Assembly (NCBI GenBank): GCA_016195265.1
Contig: JACPZW010000069.1
Location: 33,151 to 97,150 of the forward strand
Reading direction: 5' to 3'
DNA length: 64,000 nucleotides
Origin: Acidobacteriota bacterium
GTDB lineage: Bacteria > Acidobacteriota > Vicinamibacteria > Vicinamibacterales > CAVVIG01
In this document: in pieces, positions 25,763-34,083 of the stretch
Layout: every line of letters begins with the position of its first letter
Position numbering within the stretch: position 1 is the stretch's first letter
Notes under the pieces: model-generated
The model's database searches: none
Told to the model about the DNA's origin: nothing
Seen by the model: the letters and a program-made list of their open reading frames with translations, nothing else
Program-made: the position numbers and the translations under genes

Positions 25763-26500
25763 ATGTCCCTGCGGCAGGCCATTGCGACGCCGGACGGCAA
25801 GCGCCGCTACGTCAGGGCGCTGTTTGGGACGATCGCCGATCGCTACGACTTCATTACGGTGGTCCTGTCGTACGGCCAGGACCGCCGGTGGAAGCGGCGG
25901 CTGATGACGCTGGCGTCGCCGCGTCCGGGCGCGCGCGTGCTGGATCTGGCGACGGGCACGGGCGACATCGCGTTTGCCGCCGCGGCGCTCGGCGCGAAGG
26001 TGGTCGGGCTCGACATCACGGTGCGCATGATCGAGCTCGCGCACGCGAAGCGGCACGGCGTCGCGCTGCAGTTCCTGGTCGGCGACATGCTCGCGCTGCC
26101 GTTTCCGGCTCGCGCCTTTGATATTGTGACCACGGGATACGGGCTGCGGAACGTGCCGGACCTGACGAAAGCGATCGACGAAATCGGGCGGGTGCTGGCG
26201 CCTGGCGGTCAGTTGCTGTCGCTGGATTTCAACCGGCCGTCGAATGCGATCGTCCGCGCCGCGTATCTCGCGTATCTCACGGCGGTGGGCGCGGCGCTCG
26301 GATGGCTGCTGCATCGCGATCCCGACACGTACCGCTACATTCCCGCGTCGATCCGCCAGTACCCGGGCGCAGACGCGGTCGCGCGCATGTTCGAAGCGCG
26401 CGGCTTCAGCCGCGTGCGGTGCTATCCGGTGCTGGGCGGATTGATGTCGATTCATCATGCCATTCGAGCCAATGGAGCCCATCGAGCCCATGGAGATTGA
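25763..26500 (+). CDS. menG: demethylmenaquinone methyltransferase
   Basis: SAM-dependent methyltransferase of the UbiE/MenG family, 245 residues, last step of menaquinone synthesis. SAM motif I is VLDLATGTGDIAFAAA; the UbiE signatures YDFITVVLSYGQDRRWKRR and DIVTTGYGLRNVPD are present. The genome uses the futalosine route (mqnB, mqnD, mqnE elsewhere in this window), so the product is menaquinone. The end overlaps the next gene. Confidence 0.9.
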   Translation: MSLRQAIATPDGKRRYVRALFGTIADRYDFITVVLSYGQDRRWKRRLMTLASPRPGARVLDLATGTGDIAFAAAALGAKVVGLDITVRMIELAHAKRHGVALQFLVGDMLALPFPARAFDIVTTGYGLRNVPDLTKAIDEIGRVLAPGGQLLSLDFNRPSNAIVRAAYLAYLTAVGAALGWLLHRDPDTYRYIPASIRQYPGADAVARMFEARGFSRVRCYPVLGGLMSIHHAIRANGAHRAHGD

Positions 26501-26918
26501 CACGACCGGCTGGTCGGGCGAGGGCACCTTCACACAGGTCCTGATCGACCGCCTGCGGCACGTAGACGCGGTGCGTTTCGTCCGCGTCGAGGATGCTCCA
26601 GCCACGCGCTTCGACGCCGATTACAACTTCATCAGCAACGAGCTGTACGTCGAGTTCGCGATCGCCGAACGCCGGGAGCCCATCAAGCGGTTCGGCGTGT
26701 TCCCGGGATCGCGCGTGGTGGGCGGGAAAGCGATGACGCTCGGGGATCTGGAAGCGGCGCTCGCCGCGATCCCCGGCGTGGGCGAGCCGGACTACGGCGA
26801 CGCCGGCATGCTGCAGTACCTGCGGACCGAGCGAATCATCCCGCCGTATCAGACGCGCGGGTACAAGTTGGTCGAGCTGGTTCGCGTCTATGAAGTGGGC
26901 ACGCCCCGCCGTTCCTAA
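26490..26918 (+). CDS. conserved hypothetical protein
   Basis: About 142 residues, no membrane segment or signal. The sequence has a fairly regular alpha/beta pattern with charged loops (RFVRVEDAPATRFDADYNF, GVFPGSRVVGGKAMTLGDLE). The ATG at 26490 overlaps the menG end; upstream in-frame ATGs at 26457 and 26472 would add residues built from a GAGCCCATG 9-base repeat. Function unknown. Confidence 0.6.
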   Translation: MEIDTTGWSGEGTFTQVLIDRLRHVDAVRFVRVEDAPATRFDADYNFISNELYVEFAIAERREPIKRFGVFPGSRVVGGKAMTLGDLEAALAAIPGVGEPDYGDAGMLQYLRTERIIPPYQTRGYKLVELVRVYEVGTPRRS

Positions 26919-27028
26919 TGGTTGCGCGCCGACAGGCCGACACTTGAAGCGGTGAGCATGCGGCCACTTCCGCACGCCGTCGTGTGAAATCGTATGAATA
27001 ACTGTTCGCGGTCCGCGGGCGACCATCG

Positions 27029-29083
27029 ATGAGCCTGGTTCCGTCGCTGCTCCAGGCCATCGTCCGTGTCGACGGGGAAGCGCTGGTGATGCATGCCGGC
27101 GACAAGCCGTACGTGGTGTCGCCGACGGGGCAGGTCGAGCTCGCGAGCAAGGGGCTCGCGCTCGAGGCCGTGAACGGCATCGTCTCTCAGTTGCTGCCCG
27201 CGGAGCTGCAGCACGCGCTCGAGGAATTCGGCGCCGTGCAGCATGAGCTGCCCTCCGCGCCCGAGTTTCCCGGCGAGCGCTTCACCGTCGTCGCCGCGCG
27301 CGGCGGAGACGATGTGTGGATCGAAATCCGCCGGCGTCACGTGGACGAGGACGATCGGGTCCTCGATGACATGCTGCCGCCGCGAGTGGCCGTGCAGTAC
27401 GACGTCGACGCCACGATTCCTGCATCCATGGTGCCCGCGAAAGTCGCGCCGGCGCCGCCGCCGGCTCCCGTCGCCGCTGCGCCGCCTCCGGTCGCGGTTC
27501 GGCCTCCCGTCGCGGCGCCCGTCATGCAGGTCCGCGAAGACGCCGCAGTGGACCTCGGTGGCGCGGACGACGATCTGTTGCTGCCAGGCGCCGATCAACT
27601 GTGGGGATCTGAGGGCGCGCCTGCTCGCGCGCAGGCCGAGCCCGACGACAGGTTCCAGCTCGATGCGCCGCCGGCACCTGCAGCGCCGGTTGCGGCGCCG
27701 CCCAGAATGGCTGCGCCGCCGAAGGCCGCACCGGCGCCGCCGAAAGTCGTCATGCCTCCGCCGCCGAGAGCGGTCGCGCCGCCGCCGGTCTTTACGCCTC
27801 CACCGATCCCGGCTGCGCCGCCCGTTGCGATGGCGCCACCGGTCGTGCCCCCGGCGCCGCGCATGGCCGCCGTGCCGCCGCCGCGAGCGATCGCATCGTT
27901 CGAGCCGCCGCAACCGGCCGTCGTGCTGCCGATCGCGCGCAACCCGATCCGGCCCGAGCCCCAAATTCCGTCGGTCGGCGATCCGACAATGTCCGGGCTC
28001 GATCGGCTGTTGCGGACGTCGGCGGCGCGCGGCGCGTCAACGTTGTATCTCTCGTCGGAATCGCGGCCGTCGGTGCGCGTGGACGGCGAGCTGCACATGC
28101 TCGACGGCGAGCCGGTGCTGACCGGTCGCGACGTCGAGTCGCTGCTCCTCACGCTGATGCCCGAGCGCAGCCACGAGGCGCTGCGGACCGGCGCGGCGAC
28201 CGAATGGATTTGCGACATCGAAGGCGTCGGCCGCGTGCGCTGCATGAGCTTCCGCGATCACTGCGGACCGGGCGGCGTGTTCCGGCTGATGCCGACGCGC
28301 ACGGTCACGGCGGATCAGCTCGGCCTGCCGCAGGCGGTCCAGTTGCTGACGATCGAGCCCGAGGGCCTCGTCCTTGTCGCCGGCCCGCGGTCGAGCGGCA
28401 AGCGCACGCTGCTCTCGGCGTTCGTCGACTCGATCAACCGCACGCGCAAGGATCACGTAGTCACGATCGAGCGCGAGATCAACATCGTGCACGAGCGCGG
28501 CAACTCGTTCATCAGCCAGCGCGAAGTGCGCGGCAACGACGACGAGATGCTGGCGGCGGCGCGAGCGGCGCTGCGCGAGGACCCCGACGTCCTCGTCATC
28601 GAAGATTTGCGGACGGGCGGGCTGATGAACGTCGCGCTCGAAGCGGCGGCCTCGGGCCACCTCGTCGTCGGCGGCTTCTCGGCGCACACGGCGACCGGCG
28701 CCATCGACCGCATCATCGATCTGTATGCGCCGGAGTTCCGCCGGCAGGTGCAGCTCGCGCTTGCCGGGAGCCTGCGTGGCGTCGTCGTCCAAGTGCTGTT
28801 GCGGAAGACCGGCGGCGGCCGCGTCGCGGCGCGGGAAGTCCTGCTCAACACGCCGGCGGTGTCGAGCGTGATCGCCGAAGGCAAGACGTCGCAGCTGCCG
28901 ATGGCGATCGAGGGCGGCCGGCGCTACGGCATGATGCCGCTCAACGACGGGCTGGCCGGCCTCGTCCAGACGGGCGTTGTCGACGCGCGCGAAGCCTACC
29001 GGCAGACGACGGACCGCGGCGGTCTCCTCGCCGCGCTCAAGCGGCAGGGCGTCGACACGTCCTTCGTCGAGAAGCTCGCCTAG
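27029..29083 (+). CDS. PilT-like secretion/pilus ATPase with Pro-rich linker
   Basis: 684 residues. An N-terminal domain of ~130 residues and a long Pro/Ala-rich linker (~135-320) precede a PilT-type core. The core keeps the family order: N2 domain, a P-loop GPRSSGKRT (Arg instead of Ser/Thr after the Lys), Asp-box VVTIEREINIVHERG, and Walker B DVLVIEDLRTG where PilT usually has an E-M-R-D form. With an altered P-loop, ATP hydrolysis may be impaired and it may act as a regulatory paralogue of twitching-motility ATPases. No pilus genes are adjacent. Confidence 0.8.
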   Translation: MSLVPSLLQAIVRVDGEALVMHAGDKPYVVSPTGQVELASKGLALEAVNGIVSQLLPAELQHALEEFGAVQHELPSAPEFPGERFTVVAARGGDDVWIEIRRRHVDEDDRVLDDMLPPRVAVQYDVDATIPASMVPAKVAPAPPPAPVAAAPPPVAVRPPVAAPVMQVREDAAVDLGGADDDLLLPGADQLWGSEGAPARAQAEPDDRFQLDAPPAPAAPVAAPPRMAAPPKAAPAPPKVVMPPPPRAVAPPPVFTPPPIPAAPPVAMAPPVVPPAPRMAAVPPPRAIASFEPPQPAVVLPIARNPIRPEPQIPSVGDPTMSGLDRLLRTSAARGASTLYLSSESRPSVRVDGELHMLDGEPVLTGRDVESLLLTLMPERSHEALRTGAATEWICDIEGVGRVRCMSFRDHCGPGGVFRLMPTRTVTADQLGLPQAVQLLTIEPEGLVLVAGPRSSGKRTLLSAFVDSINRTRKDHVVTIEREINIVHERGNSFISQREVRGNDDEMLAAARAALREDPDVLVIEDLRTGGLMNVALEAAASGHLVVGGFSAHTATGAIDRIIDLYAPEFRRQVQLALAGSLRGVVVQVLLRKTGGGRVAAREVLLNTPAVSSVIAEGKTSQLPMAIEGGRRYGMMPLNDGLAGLVQTGVVDAREAYRQTTDRGGLLAALKRQGVDTSFVEKLA

Positions 29084-29503
29084 CTATCGCTCCACATACG
29101 GTTCGAGCGCGCTCATCAGGAACTCGAGCAGCGCGCTTTCCGTGATCTCCTCAGGCGCGCCGATCGCGCGCTCCGACTGCACCACCCGGCTGCCGCGGTT
29201 GCGGCTCGTACGGCAGACGACTTGCGGCGTCTCGCCGTCGGTCTCCAGCGACACCTCGATGAAGTCCTCGGTGCTGCGGTCAGACATCATCCGCACGCAG
29301 CTCGACGGCGTGAACACGGTGAACGCGATCCCTTCCGCCTTCAGGACGTTGGCGATCTGCCGGACGAGCGGCACGGCCGTGCTCTTGAGGAAGGCGTCGA
29401 AGGCCGTGCCGGCCGCGTCGTTGCGTGCGCGCCGATCGGCGACGCGCCGCCGCGCCTGTTCGATGGCGCGAAGTACCTGCTTGCGGACGTCGGAGGTTTC
29501 CAT
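29084..29503 (-). CDS. hypothetical protein
   Basis: 139 residues, helical N-terminus rich in Arg (RKQVLRAIEQARRRVADRRARN), then strands with VRQIANVLKAEGIAFTVFTP. No signal peptide or membrane helix. It lies end-to-end with the PilT-like gene (stops adjacent) and 4 bases from the CoA-transferase gene, in the same direction as the latter. I do not recognise the family. Confidence 0.65.
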   Translation of the reverse strand: METSDVRKQVLRAIEQARRRVADRRARNDAAGTAFDAFLKSTAVPLVRQIANVLKAEGIAFTVFTPSSCVRMMSDRSTEDFIEVSLETDGETPQVVCRTSRNRGSRVVQSERAIGAPEEITESALLEFLMSALEPYVER

Positions 29504-29507
29504 CAGA

Positions 29508-30686
29508 TCAAATCACGTTCTGCCGGCGAAGGCCGGCGATGGCGCCAGGGCTGAGTCCAAGATCGCCGGACAAGACGGCGTCGGTGTGCTGGCCGAGCAA
29601 CGGCGGCGGCGTGCGGATCGCCCCGGGCGTGTCGGAGAGTTTCACGGGCAGGCCGAGCGCACGGAGCGGCCCGATGGTGGAGTGCTCGATGCTTGCAATC
29701 ATGTCGCGCGCGTCGATTTGCGGATCGGCGAAGAGCTCCTGCAGGGTGCGGACGGATCCGCAGGGCACGCCAGCCGCCGTGAACCGGTCGATCCAGTGCT
29801 GCCGCGGCTGGCGCCGGAGCGCGTCGGCGACGAACGGACGGAACTCGTCGTACGACGTCACGCGCTGGCGATTCGTCGCGAACCGCGGATCGTCGGGCAG
29901 GTGAACGACCTCGCGAAAACGGCGCCACTGTTCGTCGGTGCCCACCGCCAGGACGAAATCGCCGTCCGAGGCCGCGAACGTTTCGTACGGCACGATGCTC
30001 GGATGACGGTTGCCGAGCCGCGCCGGGACCTGGCCGCTCGCGAAGTAGTTGCCCGCCTGATACGTGAGCAGCGCGACGACCGAGTCCAGCATGGCGAGGT
30101 CCACTTCCTGGCCGCGGCCGGTGCGCTCTCGCGCGAAGAGCGCCATCGAGACGCCGTACGCGGCGAACATGCCGGTCACGATGTCGGCGATCGCCACGCC
30201 AAGACGGACCGGCGGGCCGTCGGGCATGCCCGTGATGCTCATCAGCCCGCCCTCGCCCTGCATCACCGCGTCGTAGCCGGGCTCGTTGCGCCTCGGCCCG
30301 GTGTGACCGAATCCCGAAATTGAGCAGTACACGAGGCGCGGATACTGCGCCGCCAGCGTCTGGTAGTCGAATCCCAGCTTCGTCAGCGTGCCCGGCCGGA
30401 AGTTCTCCGCCAGCACGTCGGCCTTCGCGACGAGTTGCCGCAGGACGGCCTGGCCTTCGGGCTGCTTGAAGTCCAGCGTGACGCTCTCTTTGTTCCGGTT
30501 GATGCTGAGAAAGTACGCGCTCTCGCCCTTGAGGAAGGGCGGGCCCCAGGCGCGCGTGTCGTCGCCTTTGCCCGGCTGTTCAACTTTGATGACGCGCGCG
30601 CCCATGTCGGCGAGCAGCATCGTGCAGTACGGGCCCGACAGCACGCGCGTCAGGTCGAGAATCGTGATTCCGTCGAGTGGCCTCAT
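29508..30686 (-). CDS. family III (CaiB/BaiF-type) CoA-transferase
   Basis: 392 residues. It has the family opening (LDLTRVLSGPYCTMLLADMGARVIKVE), the mid-protein GYDAVMQGEGGLMSITG and the catalytic aspartate in VAIADIVTG. It transfers CoA between carboxylic acids; the substrate cannot be told from the sequence, and no matching degradation genes are nearby. The gene start is only 13 bases from the divergent glutaredoxin start. Confidence 0.88.
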   Translation of the reverse strand: MRPLDGITILDLTRVLSGPYCTMLLADMGARVIKVEQPGKGDDTRAWGPPFLKGESAYFLSINRNKESVTLDFKQPEGQAVLRQLVAKADVLAENFRPGTLTKLGFDYQTLAAQYPRLVYCSISGFGHTGPRRNEPGYDAVMQGEGGLMSITGMPDGPPVRLGVAIADIVTGMFAAYGVSMALFARERTGRGQEVDLAMLDSVVALLTYQAGNYFASGQVPARLGNRHPSIVPYETFAASDGDFVLAVGTDEQWRRFREVVHLPDDPRFATNRQRVTSYDEFRPFVADALRRQPRQHWIDRFTAAGVPCGSVRTLQELFADPQIDARDMIASIEHSTIGPLRALGLPVKLSDTPGAIRTPPPLLGQHTDAVLSGDLGLSPGAIAGLRRQNVI

Positions 30687-30699
30687 AATGGTGACTGGA

Positions 30700-30957
30700 A
30701 TGCTGATTATCGTCTACGCCGGCAGCGCCTGACGAAGCTGCGAACAGGTGAAAGAGTTGCTTTCACGTGAGGGCGTGTCGTTCACGGCGTACAACGTTGA
30801 CGAGGACGATGGTGCGTACGACGAGCTGATCGCGCGCGGGTGGCGCACGGTTCCGGTCACCATCATCGGCGATCAGGCGATCAAGGGCTTCGACGAACGC
30901 GCGCTGAAGGACGCGATCGCCGGCTGGCGCGCCCGGTCGCCCCGGTCATCGTCGTAG
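30700..30957 (+). CDS. glutaredoxin-like selenoprotein with UxxC site (in-frame UGA)
   Basis: Read through the TGA at 30730-30732, the frame gives 85 residues that match a complete glutaredoxin/NrdH-type fold: strand MLIIVYAGSA, then Sec-Arg-Ser-Cys where relatives have CxxC, helix EQVKELLSREG, and the cis-Pro loop RTVPVTIIG. The TGA falls exactly at the first redox Cys. A perfect 7-bp stem with a 5-base loop follows at 30748-30766, matching the bacterial SECIS model. The ATG at 30700 has GGTGA upstream. Without selenocysteine insertion only a short peptide is made; a GTG at 30748 would give a fragment without the active site. A recent nonsense mutation is the alternative. No sel genes lie in this window. 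Confidence 0.75.
30748..30766 (+). promoter_or_regulatory. candidate bacterial SECIS element
   Basis: GTGAAAG (30748-30754) pairs with CTTTCAC (30760-30766) around loop AGTTG. The loop starts 22 bases after the UGA (30730-30732), within the known 16-37 base window, has G among its first two bases and an upper stem of 7 bp. All criteria of the bacterial model are met on visual inspection. Confidence 0.7.
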
Positions 30958-32044
30958 CGCCGCGCGCAACCGTCACCAGATCCGACAGCAGCGCGTACGC
31001 CGTCTGGGTCAGGCTTCCGCTCCGCTGGACGACGGCGATCTCCTCGAGCAAGTCGGTCCGGAGAATCAGTGCGTTCTGCTGACCTTCGAGCCGCGCGAGC
31101 GCGTCGTCGGCCGCGAGTTCTTCCAACGCGACCCGCGCCCGTACCCGGCGTCCGTCTCGGTCCGCGCGGGCGATCAACTTCAGCCGCCGTCCTGCCGTCC
31201 TCGCTTCGACGGCCCGTCGGCCGGTGTCACGCGTGAGGCCTTCGCGCTCGACGTCGTGCGGCGTCATCCGCGCGTCGAGCAGCACGTTGGCGAGCGCCGC
31301 CGTCTTCGCGGCGGCATCCCAGCCGTCGACGTCGAAGGACGGATCGGCCTCGGCCACGCCGCGCGCCTGCATTTCGCCGAGCGCCTCGTCGAACGTCCGG
31401 CCCCGTTCCATCTCCGTGAGCATGTAGTTCGTCGTGCTGTTGACGACGCCCCGGAAACCCTCGACCTCGACCGCCGGCAGCGTCTCGCGCACGAGATTGA
31501 AGATCGGCACGCCGTCCATCACCGCGCCTTCGAACAGAAAGCGCCGGCCCGCGCGTCGCGCGGCGCGCGCGAGCGCGTGATAGGCAAACGCCGCCGGCCC
31601 CTTGTTGGCCGTCACGACATGCGCGCCCAGCGAGAGCGCGGTCCGCACGTGGCCGATCGCCGGCTCGCCGCGGACGATGTCGAGCGTCGTCGTTTCGACG
31701 ACCACGAGCCGGCCGTCCCGCGCGGCGGCGCGGCTCCCGGCAGCCGCCGTTCGCAGAAACGCGAGCGCGGCCCCGGCGTCCGCCGCTCCGACGGCGGACG
31801 CCGATGTGATCATGTTGCCGCGCGCGACGGCTGCCGCGAGCGCCGGAGCGTTCAGGCCCTTCGCGGAGTAAATGCAGCCATGGCGGCGCGTCGCGATCCC
31901 GACGACGCGCGCGCCGATCCCGTGCTGACGCAGGAGGACGCCGCGCCGTTCGCGCAACAGCGTCGCGAACCGCCGGCCGACGCGGCCAAATCCGATCAGG
32001 ATCAGATCGCACGTCACGATGCTCACCGGGCTCACCGGGCTCAC
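30881..32044 (-). CDS. hom: homoserine dehydrogenase
   Basis: ~387 residues, NAD(P)-dependent reduction of aspartate semialdehyde. The Rossmann motif is LILIGFGRVGRRFA; VTANKGPAA and the catalytic EADPSFDVDGWDAAAK segment (with Asp and Lys) are present. No ACT domain follows, so it is the short form without threonine inhibition. GTG start overlaps the aminotransferase stop as GTGA; the first codons are a 9-base tandem repeat (Val-Ser-Pro). The 3' end runs antisense over the glutaredoxin gene for 77 bases, and the last ~20 residues look like a recent extension. Confidence 0.9.
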   Translation of the reverse strand: MSPVSPVSIVTCDLILIGFGRVGRRFATLLRERRGVLLRQHGIGARVVGIATRRHGCIYSAKGLNAPALAAAVARGNMITSASAVGAADAGAALAFLRTAAAGSRAAARDGRLVVVETTTLDIVRGEPAIGHVRTALSLGAHVVTANKGPAAFAYHALARAARRAGRRFLFEGAVMDGVPIFNLVRETLPAVEVEGFRGVVNSTTNYMLTEMERGRTFDEALGEMQARGVAEADPSFDVDGWDAAAKTAALANVLLDARMTPHDVEREGLTRDTGRRAVEARTAGRRLKLIARADRDGRRVRARVALEELAADDALARLEGQQNALILRTDLLEEIAVVQRSGSLTQTAYALLSDLVTVARGATTMTGATGRASRRSRPSARVRRSP

Positions 32045-33171
32045 CGGGCGGCGCCGATCTCGACGAGCAGTTCGTGCAGACGATTCAACCCGTCCCGCAG
32101 ATACGCGATCTCGTCGCCGAAGCCGATGCGGAGGTAGCCGTCCATGCCGAAATGATCGCCGGGGACAATCAGCACGCTCTTCTCTTCACGGAGGCGCGTG
32201 ACCAGCGTCGTGGAGTTGATCGGATGGTGATAGCGCACGTAGACGATCGCGCCGGCGTCAGGCGGCGCGTGGCTGAACAGCCCGCCGTGCGCGGCGAGCC
32301 ATTCCGCGATCGCAGGATAGTTCGTGTTCAGGATGCGCCGGGTCCGCGCGAGAATCCGCGCGCGCCGTTCGGGCTCCAGCGCGTGCCGGGCGAGCGTGTC
32401 GCTCAGCGCGCCGGGCGCGATCGTCGTGTAGTCGTGATACGACCACAGCGAGGCGACGAGCGCGGGCGGCGCGACCACCCAGCCGATGCGCAATCCCGGC
32501 AGCGCGTAAGCCTTCGACAGCCCGCTCGTTACGATCACCCGATCGCTGCGTCCCCACATCGTGGGCGTCTCGCGGCCGTCGCGTTCGGCGCCGCGATAGA
32601 TCTCGTCCGAGAGGATCCATGCGCCGCGGCGGTGCGCGATGGCGGCAATCGCGTCGAGGTCCGGCGCGTCGAAACGCGCGCCGGTCGGGTTGTTCGGATT
32701 GCAGACGATGATCAGTTTCGTGCGGGCGGACACCAGTCGATCGAGGCTCTCGATGTCCACGCGCCACCTCGGCCCGGCCGATTCGACGAGCGGCCACTCC
32801 CTGACCGCCGCGCCGAACGCGCGCGCGAGACCCCAGGTTTGCCTGTACGCGGGCACCATCATCACGATTTCGTCGCCGGGCTCGACGAGGTTCCACGTTG
32901 AGATATAGTTGGCTTCCGCCCCCCCGTTGGTGACCTGTACGTGATCGGTCGTCGCACCCGGGTACTGTTCCGCGATGAGCAATCGCAGCGCGTCGGTCCC
33001 ATTCGACTGCGTGTACCGCAACGCTTCGGTCAGCAGGCGCTCGCGTGCGACCGCCTCGTCGATCAGTTCTCCGAGCCGCAGCGGGTGCACGCCGCTCTCG
33101 GACAGATTGAAGGCCACCTCATTCTCATAGGTGGACTGCATCCGCTCCATGGCAAATTGTTCGAGTTTCAT
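32041..33171 (-). CDS. class I/II PLP aminotransferase
   Basis: 376 residues. The fold-type I features are visible: GGAEANY near the N-terminal third, NPNNPTGARFD, DEIYRGAE, and the Schiff-base lysine in TSGLSKAYALPGLRIGW. It precedes hom with a 4-base overlap, suggesting a role in aspartate-family or related amino-acid metabolism, though substrate is not determinable from the sequence. Confidence 0.88.
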   Translation of the reverse strand: MKLEQFAMERMQSTYENEVAFNLSESGVHPLRLGELIDEAVARERLLTEALRYTQSNGTDALRLLIAEQYPGATTDHVQVTNGGAEANYISTWNLVEPGDEIVMMVPAYRQTWGLARAFGAAVREWPLVESAGPRWRVDIESLDRLVSARTKLIIVCNPNNPTGARFDAPDLDAIAAIAHRRGAWILSDEIYRGAERDGRETPTMWGRSDRVIVTSGLSKAYALPGLRIGWVVAPPALVASLWSYHDYTTIAPGALSDTLARHALEPERRARILARTRRILNTNYPAIAEWLAAHGGLFSHAPPDAGAIVYVRYHHPINSTTLVTRLREEKSVLIVPGDHFGMDGYLRIGFGDEIAYLRDGLNRLHELLVEIGAAR

Positions 33172-33294
33172 CGGCGTTCAACTGTACTGTGGTTTGCGCG
33201 CAAATGAGTGATAGCCCCTGGACTATACTGGCGTCTTTTTGTCCCGGACTAGGGTCGATACCAAGGGCCATCGGAGCGTAGTACCGAAGTCCAG

Positions 33295-34083
33295 ATGACG
33301 TCAGCGACTCCTCCGAATCTCGCGCGCATTCCGGCCGGCGAGTTCTACATGGGCGCAGCTGACGCCGAAGAAGACGAGCGCCCGGTTCATCGCGTCTTTG
33401 TCAGCGAGTTCTTCATCGGACGCTTTCCCGTCACGCACGACGAATACGCACGCTTCATCCGCGCGACCGGGCACCCCGCGCCGGCGATTCGCGGCCTGCC
33501 CCTGATCACCACCGGCGGCCGCGATTCCGAGTTCAAAGAGCTCGGCGCGCCGTACGTGTGGCACGAGGGCCAGCCGCCGCCAGGCCACGGCGGCCATCCC
33601 GTCGTCCTGGTGCGCTACGACGATGCAATCGCGTACTGCCAATGGCTGGCGACGACGCTTGGTCGCGCCGTCCGCCTGCCGACCGAAGCCGAGTGGGAGA
33701 AGGCCGCGCGCGCGAATGTGGATGGCCAGAAATATCCCTGGGGCCGGGAGATCGATTCGTCGCGCTGCAATTATCTGCTCGATCCCGCGCTGAAACGCCA
33801 GCGCGGCACGCGATCGACGGGCACGTACGCGCCCAACGCGTACGGCCTCTACGACATGTGCGGCAACGTGTGGGAATGGGTCTCCGACTGGTACAGCGCG
33901 GAATCCTACGGCCTCACCGACGCGCGCGATCCGCGCGGTCCCTCGTCCGGCAGCCTCCGCATCGTCCGCGGCGGATCGTGGGTGACCGAGGACGTCTCCA
34001 AGCTGCGCACCGCCTATCGGCACAAGGTCCCGCCGGACACCTATTCTTACAGCGTGGGATTTCGGGTCGTATGCGAAGCCTGA
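33295..34083 (+). CDS. SUMF1/FGE-fold protein lacking the catalytic cysteines
   Basis: 262 residues with the formylglycine-generating-enzyme fold: IPAGEFYMGA, RLPTEAEWEKAAR, YDMCGNVWEWVSDWY and RIVRGGSWVTED. True sulfatase-activating enzymes have a Cys pair after the GGS motif; here the corresponding segment has no Cys, so activation of sulfatases is unlikely. Related proteins act in oxidative sulfur-amino-acid chemistry or as structural domains. It overlaps the DNA glycosylase gene by 13 bases. Confidence 0.8.
   Translation: MTSATPPNLARIPAGEFYMGAADAEEDERPVHRVFVSEFFIGRFPVTHDEYARFIRATGHPAPAIRGLPLITTGGRDSEFKELGAPYVWHEGQPPPGHGGHPVVLVRYDDAIAYCQWLATTLGRAVRLPTEAEWEKAARANVDGQKYPWGREIDSSRCNYLLDPALKRQRGTRSTGTYAPNAYGLYDMCGNVWEWVSDWYSAESYGLTDARDPRGPSSGSLRIVRGGSWVTEDVSKLRTAYRHKVPPDTYSYSVGFRVVCEA

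Noticed and set aside
30700..30957. Glutaredoxin TGA as a simple pseudogene
   Set aside because: The TGA is exactly at the redox Cys, the rest of the frame is intact, and a SECIS-like stem-loop follows at the correct distance. Pseudogene remains the fallback if the genome lacks sel genes.
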